A DNA stretch of 64,000 nucleotides from Kitasatospora sp. GAS204B (lineage in GTDB: Bacteria > Actinomycetota > Actinomycetes > Streptomycetales > Streptomycetaceae), in NCBI RefSeq assembly GCF_029892155.1, contig NZ_JARZAG010000013.1:1-64000 (forward strand), read 5' to 3'. Below, piece by piece: positions 17,299-26,037 of this stretch. The notes beneath the pieces are model-generated. The model was not told where the DNA came from and did no database searches. It worked only from the letters and a program-made list of their open reading frames with translations. Within the stretch, counting starts at the first letter, position 1. The number at the start of each line of letters is the position of its first letter. The translations under genes and the position numbers were made by a program.

Positions 17299-18920
17299 CA
17301 ACCGTTGTAGCTGAGTTTGGCGCACGGATCGTCGTCGGCCGAGCGGGCGTTGTCGGCGATGCTGGAGGGCAGCGGGGCAGGCTGGGCCGCCGGCGCCGTC
17401 GAGCCGCTGGGCGCCGCGGCGCCGGCTGCCGCCGCCGCGTAGTCCTTGCCGAGGATCAGGTCCAGCCCGCTCCCGCTCTTCTCCAACGTCGCGCCGGGGA
17501 AGAGCCGGGCCAGCTGCTGAGCCGCCGTCACCGCGCCGGCTCCGTACTGGATCAGCGTGGTGTCGTGGTTCTGCGCGGCCGCGTTGGCGGCGCCGGTCAC
17601 GGTGAAGCCGGCCTCCTTGAGCTTGGCGCCGGCCACGCCGGTCAGGCCCTTGGTGGTGGTGCCGTTGTAGACCATGACCTTGGCGCCGGCGCCGTCCACC
17701 GCGGCGCTCGGGCTCGGGCTGGGTATGGAGGCGGCGCTGGGGCTGGGACTCGGGCCGCCGCTCGCCACCGCGCCGGGCTGCTGTCCGCTGGCGTCCTGGC
17801 CGTCCAGCGTGCGGTCGGCCTTGAGCGCGGCCCAGAGCCGGTCCGCGTCCGGCTCGACCCAGGCCACCCGGGGGCCCTCGAAGCGCCAGGGGACGGTGAC
17901 GAACTTGACGTCGTGCAGGTCGATGTTCTTCATCGACAACCCGAAGCCGAGCAGCTTGTCGGCCGAGGCCAGGTCCGGGTCCACCGTCACCGACTTGGTG
18001 GCGGCGTCGGCCAGCGGCAGCAGGGTGGTGGGGTTCATCCCCTGGCCCTTGACCTTCTTGATCAGCGCGGCGAGGAAGGCCTGCTGACGCTGCATCCGGC
18101 CGATGTCGGAGCCGTCCCCGATGCCGTGCCGCACCCGGACGTAGTCCAGCGCCCGCTGGCCGGAGATGGTCTGCAGTCCCTTGGCGAAGAGCTGGTCGCC
18201 CTTGTGGCCGAGGTTGGGGTTCAGGTCGCCCTGGTAGACGGCGTTCGGCAGGCAGACCTGGACGCCGCCGACCGCGCTGGTCATCGCCGAGAAGCCGGCG
18301 AAGTCGACCACCAGGGTGTGGTCGACCCGGAGCCCGGTCAGGTGCTCCACGGTGTTCTGGGTGCAGGCCGGGTTGCCGGCGTTGGTGTTCCCCATCGAGA
18401 AGGCCGCGTTGAACATGGTGTTCGGCTGCGGCTTGGTCCACTTGCCGTTGACCAGACAGGACGGGATCTCGACCAGCGAGTCACGCGGTATCGAGATGCC
18501 GACCGCGTGCTTGTGGTCGGCGTAGACGTGCAACAGGATCGTGGTGTCCGAGCGGGCGCCGGCGTCGCCACCGCCGCCGAGGTCGCTGTTGCCGCCACCG
18601 CGCGAGTCGGAGCCGATCAGCAGCACGTTGACCGGCTTGTTGCCGTTGGCGTCGGGGGTCGCCTCCGGCGGGCGGTCGGGGGCGATGCCGGCCCGGTCGA
18701 AGCTCTTGATGTTGCCGGTCAGCTTCAGATAGACCGCGCCGGTGGCGGAGGCCGTCAGCACCACGGCGGCCGCCGCCGTCCAGGCGATGATCTTCTTCCT
18801 ACTGGCCGGCTTGCGTCGCGCCCGGGCACGGGCACGACGGGCGGCGGCCCGGCCGCCGGTGCCCGCCGGCGATTCCTGCGGAGTGTCGCGGTCGGACGAA
18901 CGTGCCCTCTGGCCTGCCAT
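17298..18920 (-). CDS. LytR-CpsA-Psr family cell-wall glycopolymer ligase
   Basis: A 540-residue membrane-anchored enzyme. A basic cytoplasmic tail precedes a single helix (about 42-65), then the extracellular LCP domain (PVNVLLIGSDSRGG, SDTTILLHV, GISIPRDSLVEIP, RALDYVRVRHGIGDGSDIGRMQRQQAFL), which attaches teichoic-acid-like or other glycopolymers to peptidoglycan. A C-terminal LytR_C domain (about 400-490: VMVYNGTTTKGLTGVAGAKLKEAGF) follows. ATG 18920 is preceded by GGAGGGGA seven bases upstream; the longer frame to 18983 has no support. It ends in Ala/Pro-rich sequence. Confidence 0.93.
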   Translation of the reverse strand: MAGQRARSSDRDTPQESPAGTGGRAAARRARARARRKPASRKKIIAWTAAAAVVLTASATGAVYLKLTGNIKSFDRAGIAPDRPPEATPDANGNKPVNVLLIGSDSRGGGNSDLGGGGDAGARSDTTILLHVYADHKHAVGISIPRDSLVEIPSCLVNGKWTKPQPNTMFNAAFSMGNTNAGNPACTQNTVEHLTGLRVDHTLVVDFAGFSAMTSAVGGVQVCLPNAVYQGDLNPNLGHKGDQLFAKGLQTISGQRALDYVRVRHGIGDGSDIGRMQRQQAFLAALIKKVKGQGMNPTTLLPLADAATKSVTVDPDLASADKLLGFGLSMKNIDLHDVKFVTVPWRFEGPRVAWVEPDADRLWAALKADRTLDGQDASGQQPGAVASGGPSPSPSAASIPSPSPSAAVDGAGAKVMVYNGTTTKGLTGVAGAKLKEAGFTVTGAANAAAQNHDTTLIQYGAGAVTAAQQLARLFPGATLEKSGSGLDLILGKDYAAAAAGAAAPSGSTAPAAQPAPLPSSIADNARSADDDPCAKLSYNG

Positions 18921-19068
18921 CCGCACTCCCCTCCATCGGTTCTCCGCCGGCGCTTTCAGCGGAGCATATAGAGAGATCATCACGATGCCTTGACCGGGCC
19001 TTGACTTGCACTATTGCTTAACCATGCAAGTGGGTCTCACAACCTGCATGCACAGCCCACAGGGGCAC

Positions 19069-19111
19069 TTGTAGGATGACCGGGCAAGTGGTTGTAGGAT
19101 GACCGGGCAAG
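19069..19111. promoter_or_regulatory. tandem operator-like direct repeats before the GntR gene
   Basis: Two identical 20-bp copies (19069-19088 and 19092-19111, 23-bp period) of a sequence containing TTGTAGGATGACCGG lie 37-79 bp before the GntR start. The GT-n-AC spacing resembles FadR/GntR operators, and the two-turn (23-bp) spacing would place two dimers on one DNA face. The most likely role is autoregulation of the GntR-MFS pair (inference). Confidence 0.6.
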
Positions 19112-19147
19112 CCAGCGGGTGGACAGGCGAACGGGTGGAGGTGGCGG

Positions 19148-19903
19148 GTGACCAGCGGTAGCGGTAGCGGTACGGGCAACGGCGGCGGCTCCCTGCAGGC
19201 CGCCGGTCGGCGCTCCCTGGTGGACCTCGCGATCGAGCAGCTCCGTGCGCAGTTGGCGGCGGGCAGCTGGGCGGTCGGCGAGCGGATCCCCACCGAGCAC
19301 GAGCTGGCCGAGCGGTTGCAGGTCGGCCGCAACACCGTGCGCGAGGCGGTCCGGGTGCTGGTGCACGCGGGCATGCTGGTCACCCGGCAGGGCGAGGGCA
19401 CCTTCGTGCGCAGCACCAGCGACCCCGCCGCCGTGCTGCGCGGCGTGCAGCGCTCCGGCGTGCGCGACGTGCTGGAGGTGCGCGCGGCGCTGGAGGCCGA
19501 GGCGGCCCGGCTGGCCGCCGTCCGGCACACCCCCGAGGACCTGGACCGGATGCGGGCCGCGCTCGCCCGGGAGGCCGAGGTGATCGCCGCACACCCGGAG
19601 CGGGTCGGCCGCGAGGCCACCGTCGAGCATGACCTGGAGTTCCACACCGCGGTCGTCGAGGCCGCCCACAATCCCGCGTTGACCGAGGTCTACCGCTACT
19701 TCGGCGCCTCGGTACGCGAGTCGATGCGCACCGCGTTCGGCGACCACGAGATGCCCGAGGTGGTCGTGGCCACCCACGCGGCGCTGGTCGACGCGATCGC
19801 GAGCGGCGACCCCGAGCGGGCCGAGACCGCCTGCCGCGCCCTGCTCGCCGAGCCGACCGCGGCGGTCGAGCAGCTGCTCGCGGAGTTCGCCGCGCGGAAG
19901 TAG
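19148..19903 (+). CDS. FadR-subfamily GntR transcriptional regulator
   Basis: A 251-residue repressor-type protein. After a Gly/Ser-rich N-terminus, the winged HTH spans about 20-90 (LVDLAIEQLRAQLAAGSWAVGERIPTEHELAERLQVGRNTVREAVRVL). A FadR-type all-helical FCD effector domain follows to the end, with metal-ligand-like residues in EHDLEFHTAVVEAAHN and a late TH (VVATHAALV). GTG 19148 has GGAGGTGG directly upstream. It sits 78 bp before an MFS transporter and behind twin direct repeats, so it probably controls that transporter and itself. The ligand is unknown. Confidence 0.92.
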   Translation: MTSGSGSGTGNGGGSLQAAGRRSLVDLAIEQLRAQLAAGSWAVGERIPTEHELAERLQVGRNTVREAVRVLVHAGMLVTRQGEGTFVRSTSDPAAVLRGVQRSGVRDVLEVRAALEAEAARLAAVRHTPEDLDRMRAALAREAEVIAAHPERVGREATVEHDLEFHTAVVEAAHNPALTEVYRYFGASVRESMRTAFGDHEMPEVVVATHAALVDAIASGDPERAETACRALLAEPTAAVEQLLAEFAARK

Positions 19904-19981
19904 TCGGCAGCCGCCGGCCCGCACCACAGCGGGCCCCCGTCTCCCCCTGCCACCCCCCGTTTCCCTAGAAATGGCACCACC

Positions 19982-21253
19982 ATGTCCGTCACCCGGGCCC
20001 AGCAGTCGCTGCCCACTTCGGCCGTCCGTGTCCGTACCAAGCTCGCCCACCCGGCGCTGCTGCTGACCGGGATCGTGCTGGTCGCGCTCAACATGCGGGC
20101 CTGCCTGGCCGCGATCTCGCCGATGGTCGGCGAGATCCAGCACACCTTCGGCCTCTCGACCACGGTCAGCGGGCTGATCACCACCGTGCCGGTGCTCTTC
20201 CAGGGCCTCGGCGCGCCGCTCACCCCGCGGCTGACCCGCCGCTTCGGCACCGAGCGGGTGGTGCTCGGGGCGGTGCTGGTGCTGGGCGCCGGGGTGCTGC
20301 TGCGGGTGCTGCCCTCGGTGGTGGCGCTGTACGCGGGCTGCGTGGTGATCGGGGTGGCGATCGCCGTGCTGAACGTCTCGATGCCCGGACTGGTCAAGCG
20401 CGAGTTCCCGCAGCGGGCGGCGGCGATGACCGGGGTGTACTCGACCACGATGCTGGTCGGCGCCACCCTGGCGGCCGGCAGCTCGGTGCCGCTGGAGCAC
20501 GCGCTCGGCGGCGGCTGGCGGGCCTCGCTCGGGGCCTGGTCACTGCTGGCGCTGGTGGCGGCGGTGGCCTGGCTGCCGCAGGTGCTGAAGGCCCGTCAGG
20601 ACCGGGCCTTCGGGGCCGCTGGGGTCGGGGAGACCGCAGGGGTCGCCGCTGCTCCGGCTCGGACGGTCGCCGAGAAGCCGATCGCTGGGATCTGGCGACT
20701 GCCGCTGGCCTGGCAGATCAGCCTGTTCATGGGCATCTCCTCGCTGATGGTCTACACCCTGGTCGCCTGGATGCCGACGATCCTGGCCGACCACGGCATG
20801 AGCCGGGACCAGGCCGGCCTGGTCTTCGCGTTCAGCAACCTGGTGCAGGTGGTGGGCGCCTTCCTGGTGCCGCTGCTGGCCGGCCGGCTGACCCGCCAGC
20901 GCGGGCTCGCGGTGGCGATGGCGGCGCTGAACGCGGCCGGCGTGACGGTGCTGCTGCTCGCACCGGTCTCCGGTGCCTGGGTCGCGGCGGCGGTGCTCGG
21001 CCTGGCGCAGGGCGGTTCGCTCGGCCTGGCGCTGGCCTTCATCGTGCTGCGCACCCGCAGCGCGGCGGGCGCCGCCCGGCTGGGCGGCATGTCGCAGGCG
21101 GTCGGCTACCTGATCGCCGCCGCCGGCCCGGTCGGCGGGGGCGCGCTGCACCAGCTGACCGGGAGTTGGACGGCGGTGCTGGTGGTGCTGCTCGCCCTGG
21201 CGGGCGTGGCGGCGGTGGCCGGCTGGGGAGCCGGGCGGGACCGGACGCTGTAG
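19982..21253 (+). CDS. MFS transporter of the CynX/NimT type
   Basis: A 423-residue, 12-helix major facilitator. Family marks are VALNMRACLAAISPMVGEIQ in helix 1 and TVPVLFQGLGAPLTPRLTRRFG. The length and opening resemble CynX/NimT (cyanate, 2-nitroimidazole) transporters, but the substrate of actinobacterial members is rarely known. It directly follows the GntR gene in the same direction. The ribosome-binding site is weak (AGAAATGG), which suggests coupling to upstream translation or low expression. Confidence 0.9.
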   Translation: MSVTRAQQSLPTSAVRVRTKLAHPALLLTGIVLVALNMRACLAAISPMVGEIQHTFGLSTTVSGLITTVPVLFQGLGAPLTPRLTRRFGTERVVLGAVLVLGAGVLLRVLPSVVALYAGCVVIGVAIAVLNVSMPGLVKREFPQRAAAMTGVYSTTMLVGATLAAGSSVPLEHALGGGWRASLGAWSLLALVAAVAWLPQVLKARQDRAFGAAGVGETAGVAAAPARTVAEKPIAGIWRLPLAWQISLFMGISSLMVYTLVAWMPTILADHGMSRDQAGLVFAFSNLVQVVGAFLVPLLAGRLTRQRGLAVAMAALNAAGVTVLLLAPVSGAWVAAAVLGLAQGGSLGLALAFIVLRTRSAAGAARLGGMSQAVGYLIAAAGPVGGGALHQLTGSWTAVLVVLLALAGVAAVAGWGAGRDRTL

Positions 21254-21270
21254 CGGACGGGGGTAGCAGT

Positions 21271-21304
21271 CGGGGGCGGCGGACACCCGTGCCCACCGCC
21301 CCCG
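21271..21304. terminator. hairpin between convergent MFS and ABC genes
   Basis: A G-rich arm (21271-21279) pairs with a C-rich arm (21296-21304) over 9 bp, between the MFS stop at 21253 and the ABC permease stop at 21324. It could serve both strands. Confidence 0.6.
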
Positions 21305-21323
21305 CAACCGGCCGGCGTAAGCG

Positions 21324-22049
21324 TCAGTCGTCCGAGCTGAGCGTCAGCCCGGCCAGCCGGACCGTGGCGAAGGCGGTGGTCGCGACGATGACGATCACCA
21401 GCAGCGCAATGGCCGCGCCGAGCGCGACATCGGCGGTGATGGCGCCCGGTGACGCGATGGTCTTGGCGATCGACAGACCCCACTGCTGGATGCTCAGCGT
21501 CCTGGCACCCTTGACGAAGTTGCCGACCAGGCTCTCCCAGACCAGCGCGTACGCCAGCCCCACCACCACCGCGTTGCGGGTGACCACGCCCAGCAGCAGG
21601 AAGAGCGCGCTGTAGGCGGCGCCCGCCACCAGGGTGCCGACCGTGTAGGCGAGCGCCAGCCGGTCCGCGGTGCCGTCCAGGATCAGCCCAGCGATCAGGG
21701 TGGGAACGGCGGCGAAGACCCAGCTGGTGAGAACGGCGACGGCGAGCTTGGTGGTGATGATCACCCGCCGCGGCAGCGGCTTGGCCAGCAGGTAGACGAT
21801 CGAGCCGTCGTCGATCTCGGTCGAGATCACGCCGGTGCCCACCACCAGCCCGAGCAGCGGGACCAGGGTGCCGAGCCCCAGCGTGCCGAGGATGCTGACG
21901 GTCAGGTCGTGCTTGTCGGTGTCGGCGGTGCTGGAGGCGCTCGCCACCACGGCCATCAGCAGCAGCAGGACCGGGACGACCAGCAGCAGGATCGCCCGCC
22001 GCCGGCCGAGGAGACCGCGTACGGTCAGCCGTGCCACGGTCAGGTTCAC
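21324..22049 (-). CDS. ABC-2 type transporter permease
   Basis: A 241-residue membrane protein with about six helices, typical of ABC-2 permeases. It begins NLTVARLTVRGLLGRRRAILLL and has IDDGSIVYLLAKPLPRRVIITTKLAV, the conserved cytoplasmic coupling loop. The start is GTG 22049, with AAAGG 11 bases upstream. It is the last gene of a four-gene set (ATPase 24971, permease 23985, ATPase 23034, permease 22049) and pairs with the ATPase at 22117-23034. The exported substrate is unknown. Confidence 0.9.
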   Translation of the reverse strand: MNLTVARLTVRGLLGRRRAILLLVVPVLLLLMAVVASASSTADTDKHDLTVSILGTLGLGTLVPLLGLVVGTGVISTEIDDGSIVYLLAKPLPRRVIITTKLAVAVLTSWVFAAVPTLIAGLILDGTADRLALAYTVGTLVAGAAYSALFLLLGVVTRNAVVVGLAYALVWESLVGNFVKGARTLSIQQWGLSIAKTIASPGAITADVALGAAIALLVIVIVATTAFATVRLAGLTLSSDD

Positions 22050-22062
22050 GGTGTTCAGCCTT

Positions 22063-22094
22063 TCTGGACTTCTGGACTTCTGGACTTCTGGAGA
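22063..22094. repeat. 8-bp tandem repeat in the ABC leader
   Basis: The unit TCTGGACT occurs three times exactly (22063-22086), followed by a degenerate fourth copy to 22094. It lies 13-45 bp upstream of the ABC permease start at 22049 on the - strand. Such a short tandem array can change length by slippage and would alter the distance between the upstream gene and this ribosome-binding site. Confidence 0.8.
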
Positions 22095-22116
22095 CTCTGG
22101 AACAGGGTTGAGCGAG

Positions 22117-23034
22117 TCAGGAGCTGACCAGGTAGGAGAAGACGCTCTCCAGCGACTCGTCCGCCGGCGAGACGGTGTAGAGCCGGATCCCCGCCTCCTT
22201 GGCCACCTTGGGCAGCAGGGCGGTGAAGCCCTGGAAGTTGATCGCCTGGATCCGCAGCGCCCGTTCCTGCCAGTCCAGTTCGATGCCGGCCGTGGAACCG
22301 TCCGCGATCAGCGCGGCGGCCAGCCGCCGGTCGTCGCTCGAGCGGACCAGGTAGCGGTGCGGACGGTCCGTCATCAGCCGGCGGATCCGGCGGAAGTCAC
22401 CGGAGGCGGCGTGCCGTCCGGCGACCACCACCTCGATGTGCCGGGCCAGTTGCTCGACCTCCTCCAGGATGTGCGAGGAGAACAGCACCGTGCGGCCCTC
22501 GGCGCCGAACCGGCGCAGCAGCTCCATGAGTTGCAGCCGCTGGCGCGGGTCCATGCCGTTGAACGGCTCGTCCAGCAGCAGCACCGCCGGGTCGTGGACC
22601 AGCGCCGAGGCCATCTTGACCCGCTGCTTCATGCCCTTGGAGTAGGTGCCGGTCTGCCGCTGCTGCGCAGGCTCCATCTCGACCAGGGCGAGTGCCCGGG
22701 CGGCCGCCGCGCCCGGGTCGGGCAGGCCGTGCAGTTCGGCGTTGGCGAGCACGAACTCCCAGCCGGTCAGGTAGTCGTACATCGACTCCCGCTCCGGCAC
22801 CAGGCCGATCGCCCGGTAGACCTCCTGGTTGCGCCAGATCGGCACACCGTCCAGCGTCACGCTGCCGGCCGAGGGCGCGAGGAAGCCGCTCATCATGTGG
22901 ATCAGGGTGGACTTGCCCGCGCCGTTGGGTCCGAGCAGGCCGGTCACGCCGGGGCCGATCGACATCGAGACGTCGTTGACGGCGACCACGTTGCCGAACC
23001 AGCGGGAGACCTTGTCGATGGTGATGACAGCCAT
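22117..23034 (-). CDS. ABC transporter ATP-binding protein
   Basis: A 305-residue ATPase. Walker A is GPNGAGKST, the signature is YSKGMKQRVKMA (a variant of LSGGQ), Walker B is VLLLDEPFNGMD, and the H-loop His lies in SSHIL. The C-terminal 80 residues are the regulatory extension common to ABC-2 drug/antibiotic-type ATPases. It is separated by 9 bp from the upstream permease gene (23044-23985) and by 67 bp from its downstream permease. Confidence 0.93.
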   Translation of the reverse strand: MAVITIDKVSRWFGNVVAVNDVSMSIGPGVTGLLGPNGAGKSTLIHMMSGFLAPSAGSVTLDGVPIWRNQEVYRAIGLVPERESMYDYLTGWEFVLANAELHGLPDPGAAAARALALVEMEPAQQRQTGTYSKGMKQRVKMASALVHDPAVLLLDEPFNGMDPRQRLQLMELLRRFGAEGRTVLFSSHILEEVEQLARHIEVVVAGRHAASGDFRRIRRLMTDRPHRYLVRSSDDRRLAAALIADGSTAGIELDWQERALRIQAINFQGFTALLPKVAKEAGIRLYTVSPADESLESVFSYLVSS

Positions 23035-23043
23035 GACGACCCC

Positions 23044-23985
23044 TCAGATCTTCCGGTAGCGGCGCAGCAGCACCAGGTAGGCGCCGACGACGAGGGCGAC
23101 GATCTCCAGTCCGAAGACCGCCGCGCCGAGCATCCCGGGCGTCCCCGGGGAGTCGGACGCCAGACCGCAGACCTGGTTGACGAACCGATCCACCACCGAG
23201 CTCGGCGAGATCAGATAGGCCCAAGTCGCCCCGTTTGCCCCGTCGTTGCGCAGACCGCCGGCGGAGAGCCCGGCGATGATGGTGGCCACGATCCCGGTGA
23301 CCACCAGCACGCCCATGATCGCCGCGACCCCGAAGCCGCGCCGCGGCGTGGCCGCCGCGATCACCAGGGCGACCGCCGAGAAGACCACCGAGTAGAGCAG
23401 TGCGGCGAGCAGCCCCATGCCGAAGTGCTCGGTGTTGTGGGCGAAGTCCATCCCGCCGAGCAGCGCGCCCAGGTAGAGCACCAGCAGCGGCAGGCCGGTG
23501 ACGATCAGCATCGCGGCCACCAGCGCGGCGGCCTTGGCCCGCACGTAGTCCGCGCGGACGATCGGGCGGGAGAAGTAGAGCGGGACGGTCGCGTACCGCA
23601 GATCGCGGGAGAGCAGCACCGGGGCCTGGGCGGCCACGAAGATCTCCGCGAAGAGCAGGCCGACGCTCGCCAGGTACTGCGGATAGTCGGTGCTGAGCTG
23701 GGCCTCGCCCCCCTTGATCGCGATCGTCACCACCAGGGCGGCCGGCAGCGTGATCGCGGCCAGCATCAGCATCGGCAGCACCTTGGACCGTCCCGAGCGG
23801 CCCAACCCGAAGGCGCCGCGCAGGCCTTGGACGAAGAGCGAGCGGGTGGCGTAGCCGCGCCCGAGCCGAGGACCCTGGTAGCCGCGGTAGCCGATGTTGT
23901 GGATGACACCGTCGGGGGCGGCCCCGGGGGCGGCGTCGGCGGCGGCACCGTCGGTGAGCGCCGGGAAGTCGGACTGGTTGGTCAT
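23044..23985 (-). CDS. ABC-2 type permease with cytoplasmic N-terminal tail
   Basis: A 313-residue permease. The first ~75 residues are cytoplasmic and contain IHNIGYRGYQGPRLGRGYATRSLF, a conserved streptomycete segment. Six helices follow, with the coupling loop LRYATVPLYFSRPIVRADYVRAK. Its start overlaps the stop of the upstream ATPase (23982-23985), so the two are translationally coupled and probably form one transporter. Confidence 0.92.
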   Translation of the reverse strand: MTNQSDFPALTDGAAADAAPGAAPDGVIHNIGYRGYQGPRLGRGYATRSLFVQGLRGAFGLGRSGRSKVLPMLMLAAITLPAALVVTIAIKGGEAQLSTDYPQYLASVGLLFAEIFVAAQAPVLLSRDLRYATVPLYFSRPIVRADYVRAKAAALVAAMLIVTGLPLLVLYLGALLGGMDFAHNTEHFGMGLLAALLYSVVFSAVALVIAAATPRRGFGVAAIMGVLVVTGIVATIIAGLSAGGLRNDGANGATWAYLISPSSVVDRFVNQVCGLASDSPGTPGMLGAAVFGLEIVALVVGAYLVLLRRYRKI

Positions 23986-24971
23986 CGGCTGTCCCCTGCC
24001 GGCTCGGCGGTCCGCTCGGCAGTCCGCTCGGCGGCCGGCTCGGCGGCCGGCTCGGTGAAGATCTCGGCGACCTTGTGGCGGCGCTGTTCCAGGCGGACCA
24101 GGCCGAGCCCGAGGTCGGCGACGGTGTCCCGGATCAGGTCGTAGGTGGCGTCGCCCGCCAGCTCGACCAGCAGGATGTGCCCGCTGTCGGGGCGGACGCT
24201 CAACCCGGCGGCGGCCAGCCGCTGCTGGACCAGCTGATCGGCGCTGCCGTCGGCGTTGTCCGTCACCTCGACCGCGAGCAGCTGGGTGACCTCGGTGAAC
24301 GAGGCGGTGGAGGAGGAGCGCAGCAGCCTGCCGCCGTCGATCACCACCAGGTGGTCGCAGGTCCGCTCCAGCTCACCGAGCAGGTGGGTGGTGACCAGCA
24401 CCGAGATGCCGAACTCGCGGTGCACCTTGCGGATCAGCCCGAGCATCTCGTCCCGGCCCACCGGGTCGAGGCCGTTGGTCGGCTCGTCCAGCAGCACCAG
24501 CCGCGGGTCGTGGACCAGCGCCTGGGCGAGCTTCACCCGTTGCTTCATGCCGGTGGAGTAGCCACCCATCGGGCGGTAGCGCTCCTCGTACAGGCCGACA
24601 TGGCGCAGCACGTCGGCCGTCCGCTCGCGAGCGGCGGTGGCCGGCAGCCCGGACATCCGGGCCATGTGCACCACGAACTCGGTGGCGGACACGTCCGGTG
24701 GCAGGCAGTCGTGTTCGGGCATGTAGCCGACCAGCTCGCGGATGGCCGAGCCCTCGGTGGCGATGTTCAGCCCGAGCACCTCGCCGCTTCCCGAGGTGGC
24801 CGGCGAGAGCCCGAGCAGGATCTTGATGAGCGTGGACTTGCCCGCCCCGTTGGACCCCACGAGTCCGACCACGCCCGGCTGCACCTCTACGGTGAGCTGA
24901 TCGAGCGCGGTGACGGCGGGGAACCGCTTGGTGAGGGCGTCCGTTCTGATGACTGGAGGCGCGGTGGACAC
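23982..24971 (-). CDS. ABC transporter ATP-binding protein
   Basis: A 329-residue ATPase with Walker A GSNGAGKST, signature YSTGMKQRVKLAQAL, Walker B LVLLDEPTNGLD and H-loop TTHLL. The C-terminal tail is an Ala/Glu/Pro repeat (EPAAEPAAERTAERTAEP) encoded by a short DNA repeat. The start is GTG 24971. TAGGTT on the - strand, six bases upstream, looks like a -10 element, so the operon mRNA may be leaderless. It is the first gene of the four-gene ABC operon. Confidence 0.93.
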   Translation of the reverse strand: MSTAPPVIRTDALTKRFPAVTALDQLTVEVQPGVVGLVGSNGAGKSTLIKILLGLSPATSGSGEVLGLNIATEGSAIRELVGYMPEHDCLPPDVSATEFVVHMARMSGLPATAARERTADVLRHVGLYEERYRPMGGYSTGMKQRVKLAQALVHDPRLVLLDEPTNGLDPVGRDEMLGLIRKVHREFGISVLVTTHLLGELERTCDHLVVIDGGRLLRSSSTASFTEVTQLLAVEVTDNADGSADQLVQQRLAAAGLSVRPDSGHILLVELAGDATYDLIRDTVADLGLGLVRLEQRRHKVAEIFTEPAAEPAAERTAERTAEPAGDSR

Positions 24972-25043
24972 AGGTCGAACCTAGTGCCTGGCGACCCCGG
25001 TGGGACCTGACCGCAGGCGTGGATCCTCTCCTGCTGCGGGATG

Positions 25044-25084
25044 ACGCTGCTCGGGCCATCCCCTAGGGGACGCCCGAGCAGCGT
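25044..25084 (-). terminator. long hairpin downstream of the four-paralogue operon
   Basis: A perfect 13-bp inverted repeat (25044-25056 and 25072-25084) encloses a smaller palindrome TCCCCTAGGGGA. It lies 27 bp after the stop of the last paralogue and before the ABC operon start, so it separates the two - strand operons. Confidence 0.8.
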
Positions 25085-25110
25085 TGCCACACAGGCTGAG
25101 TGACGGCGCG

Positions 25111-26037
25111 TCAGCCCAGCAGGTCCGCCTGGAGCAGGACGACCTGGCGGAAGGCCTGGTTCGGCACACCGTGCGGGTTGCTCATCACGATGGTGGCCAC
25201 CACGTCACCGGAGCCGAGGTAGGCGACTTCGGCGACCGGCTGCGCGGCACCCTGCGGACCGGCCAGCAGGCCGCTCTTGCTGGTGAAGCTCGCGGTCGGG
25301 ACCTTGAAGTCGAACTCGTCGATGCCGGTGGCTCCTTGCTGGACCGCCTTGGGGCTGCCGCTCGCGGTCAGGTTGCCGTAGAAGTCGCTGCCCTCGTCCG
25401 ACGAGCCGAAACGGAGCAGCCAGATCTCGGTGCGGGTCCCGTCCTTGGCGGTCCAGACCCGGGAGGCGGCGCCGCGGCAGGCATCGGTCGCGAGCATGTT
25501 CGGCACGCCGGCCGAGTCGTTGTGCAGCTTCGCGTAGTCGGTGCAGGGGGGTGCGGCGGCCGGCGCGGCGCCGTTCGCGGCACCCGGGACGGCCTCGCGG
25601 GGCGCCGGCAGCACCAGCGCCCGCAGGTCGGCGTAGTGCCGGTGCAGTGCCGCGAAGGCGCTCGGGGCCGGCTTGCCGTCCGGGAGTTGCGGCAGCGTCG
25701 CCTGCGCGAAGGTGTAGCGGCCGTCGGCCGGGGTCGCCAGGCCCGGGATGTCGGTACGCGCCGGCGCGGTGACCGCGATGGCGGTGGCAGCGCCCGAGGC
25801 CACCAGGAGCAGCGCGGCGACCGACCAGCGCAGCACGGAGCCCGGGCGGGGACGGCGCGGCGGGCGCGGGTCGGACTGGCCCGGGACGGCCCAGGGGTTG
25901 ACCGCGTCATCGACCTCCGCGATCCAGTCGGCCTGCGCGCGGGCGGGCAGCGCGGGAGGCTGCACGGGCTGCGTGGGAGGCTGCGCGGGGGCCTGTTCGG
26001 GCCGCGCGGCGGCCTGCTCGGCGGTCTGCTCGGTCAT
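25111..26037 (-). CDS. membrane-anchored protein, member 4 of a tandem paralogue set
   Basis: A 308-residue protein, function unknown. It has a Pro/Gln-rich cytoplasmic tail (about 1-70), one helix (about 72-92), and an extracytoplasmic domain containing YADLRALVLPAPREA, a Cys pair in PPCTDYAKLHND ... DACRGAA, a WLLRFGSSDEGSDFYGNL block, and a final LGSGDVVATIVMSN ... QVVLLQADLL helix. The DLRxLLLPxP motif and the closing GD-V-V strand plus helix recur in the three genes upstream. ATG 26037 overlaps the preceding stop (ATGA). It is the last gene of the operon, followed by a strong hairpin. Confidence 0.82.
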   Translation of the reverse strand: MTEQTAEQAAARPEQAPAQPPTQPVQPPALPARAQADWIAEVDDAVNPWAVPGQSDPRPPRRPRPGSVLRWSVAALLLVASGAATAIAVTAPARTDIPGLATPADGRYTFAQATLPQLPDGKPAPSAFAALHRHYADLRALVLPAPREAVPGAANGAAPAAAPPCTDYAKLHNDSAGVPNMLATDACRGAASRVWTAKDGTRTEIWLLRFGSSDEGSDFYGNLTASGSPKAVQQGATGIDEFDFKVPTASFTSKSGLLAGPQGAAQPVAEVAYLGSGDVVATIVMSNPHGVPNQAFRQVVLLQADLLG

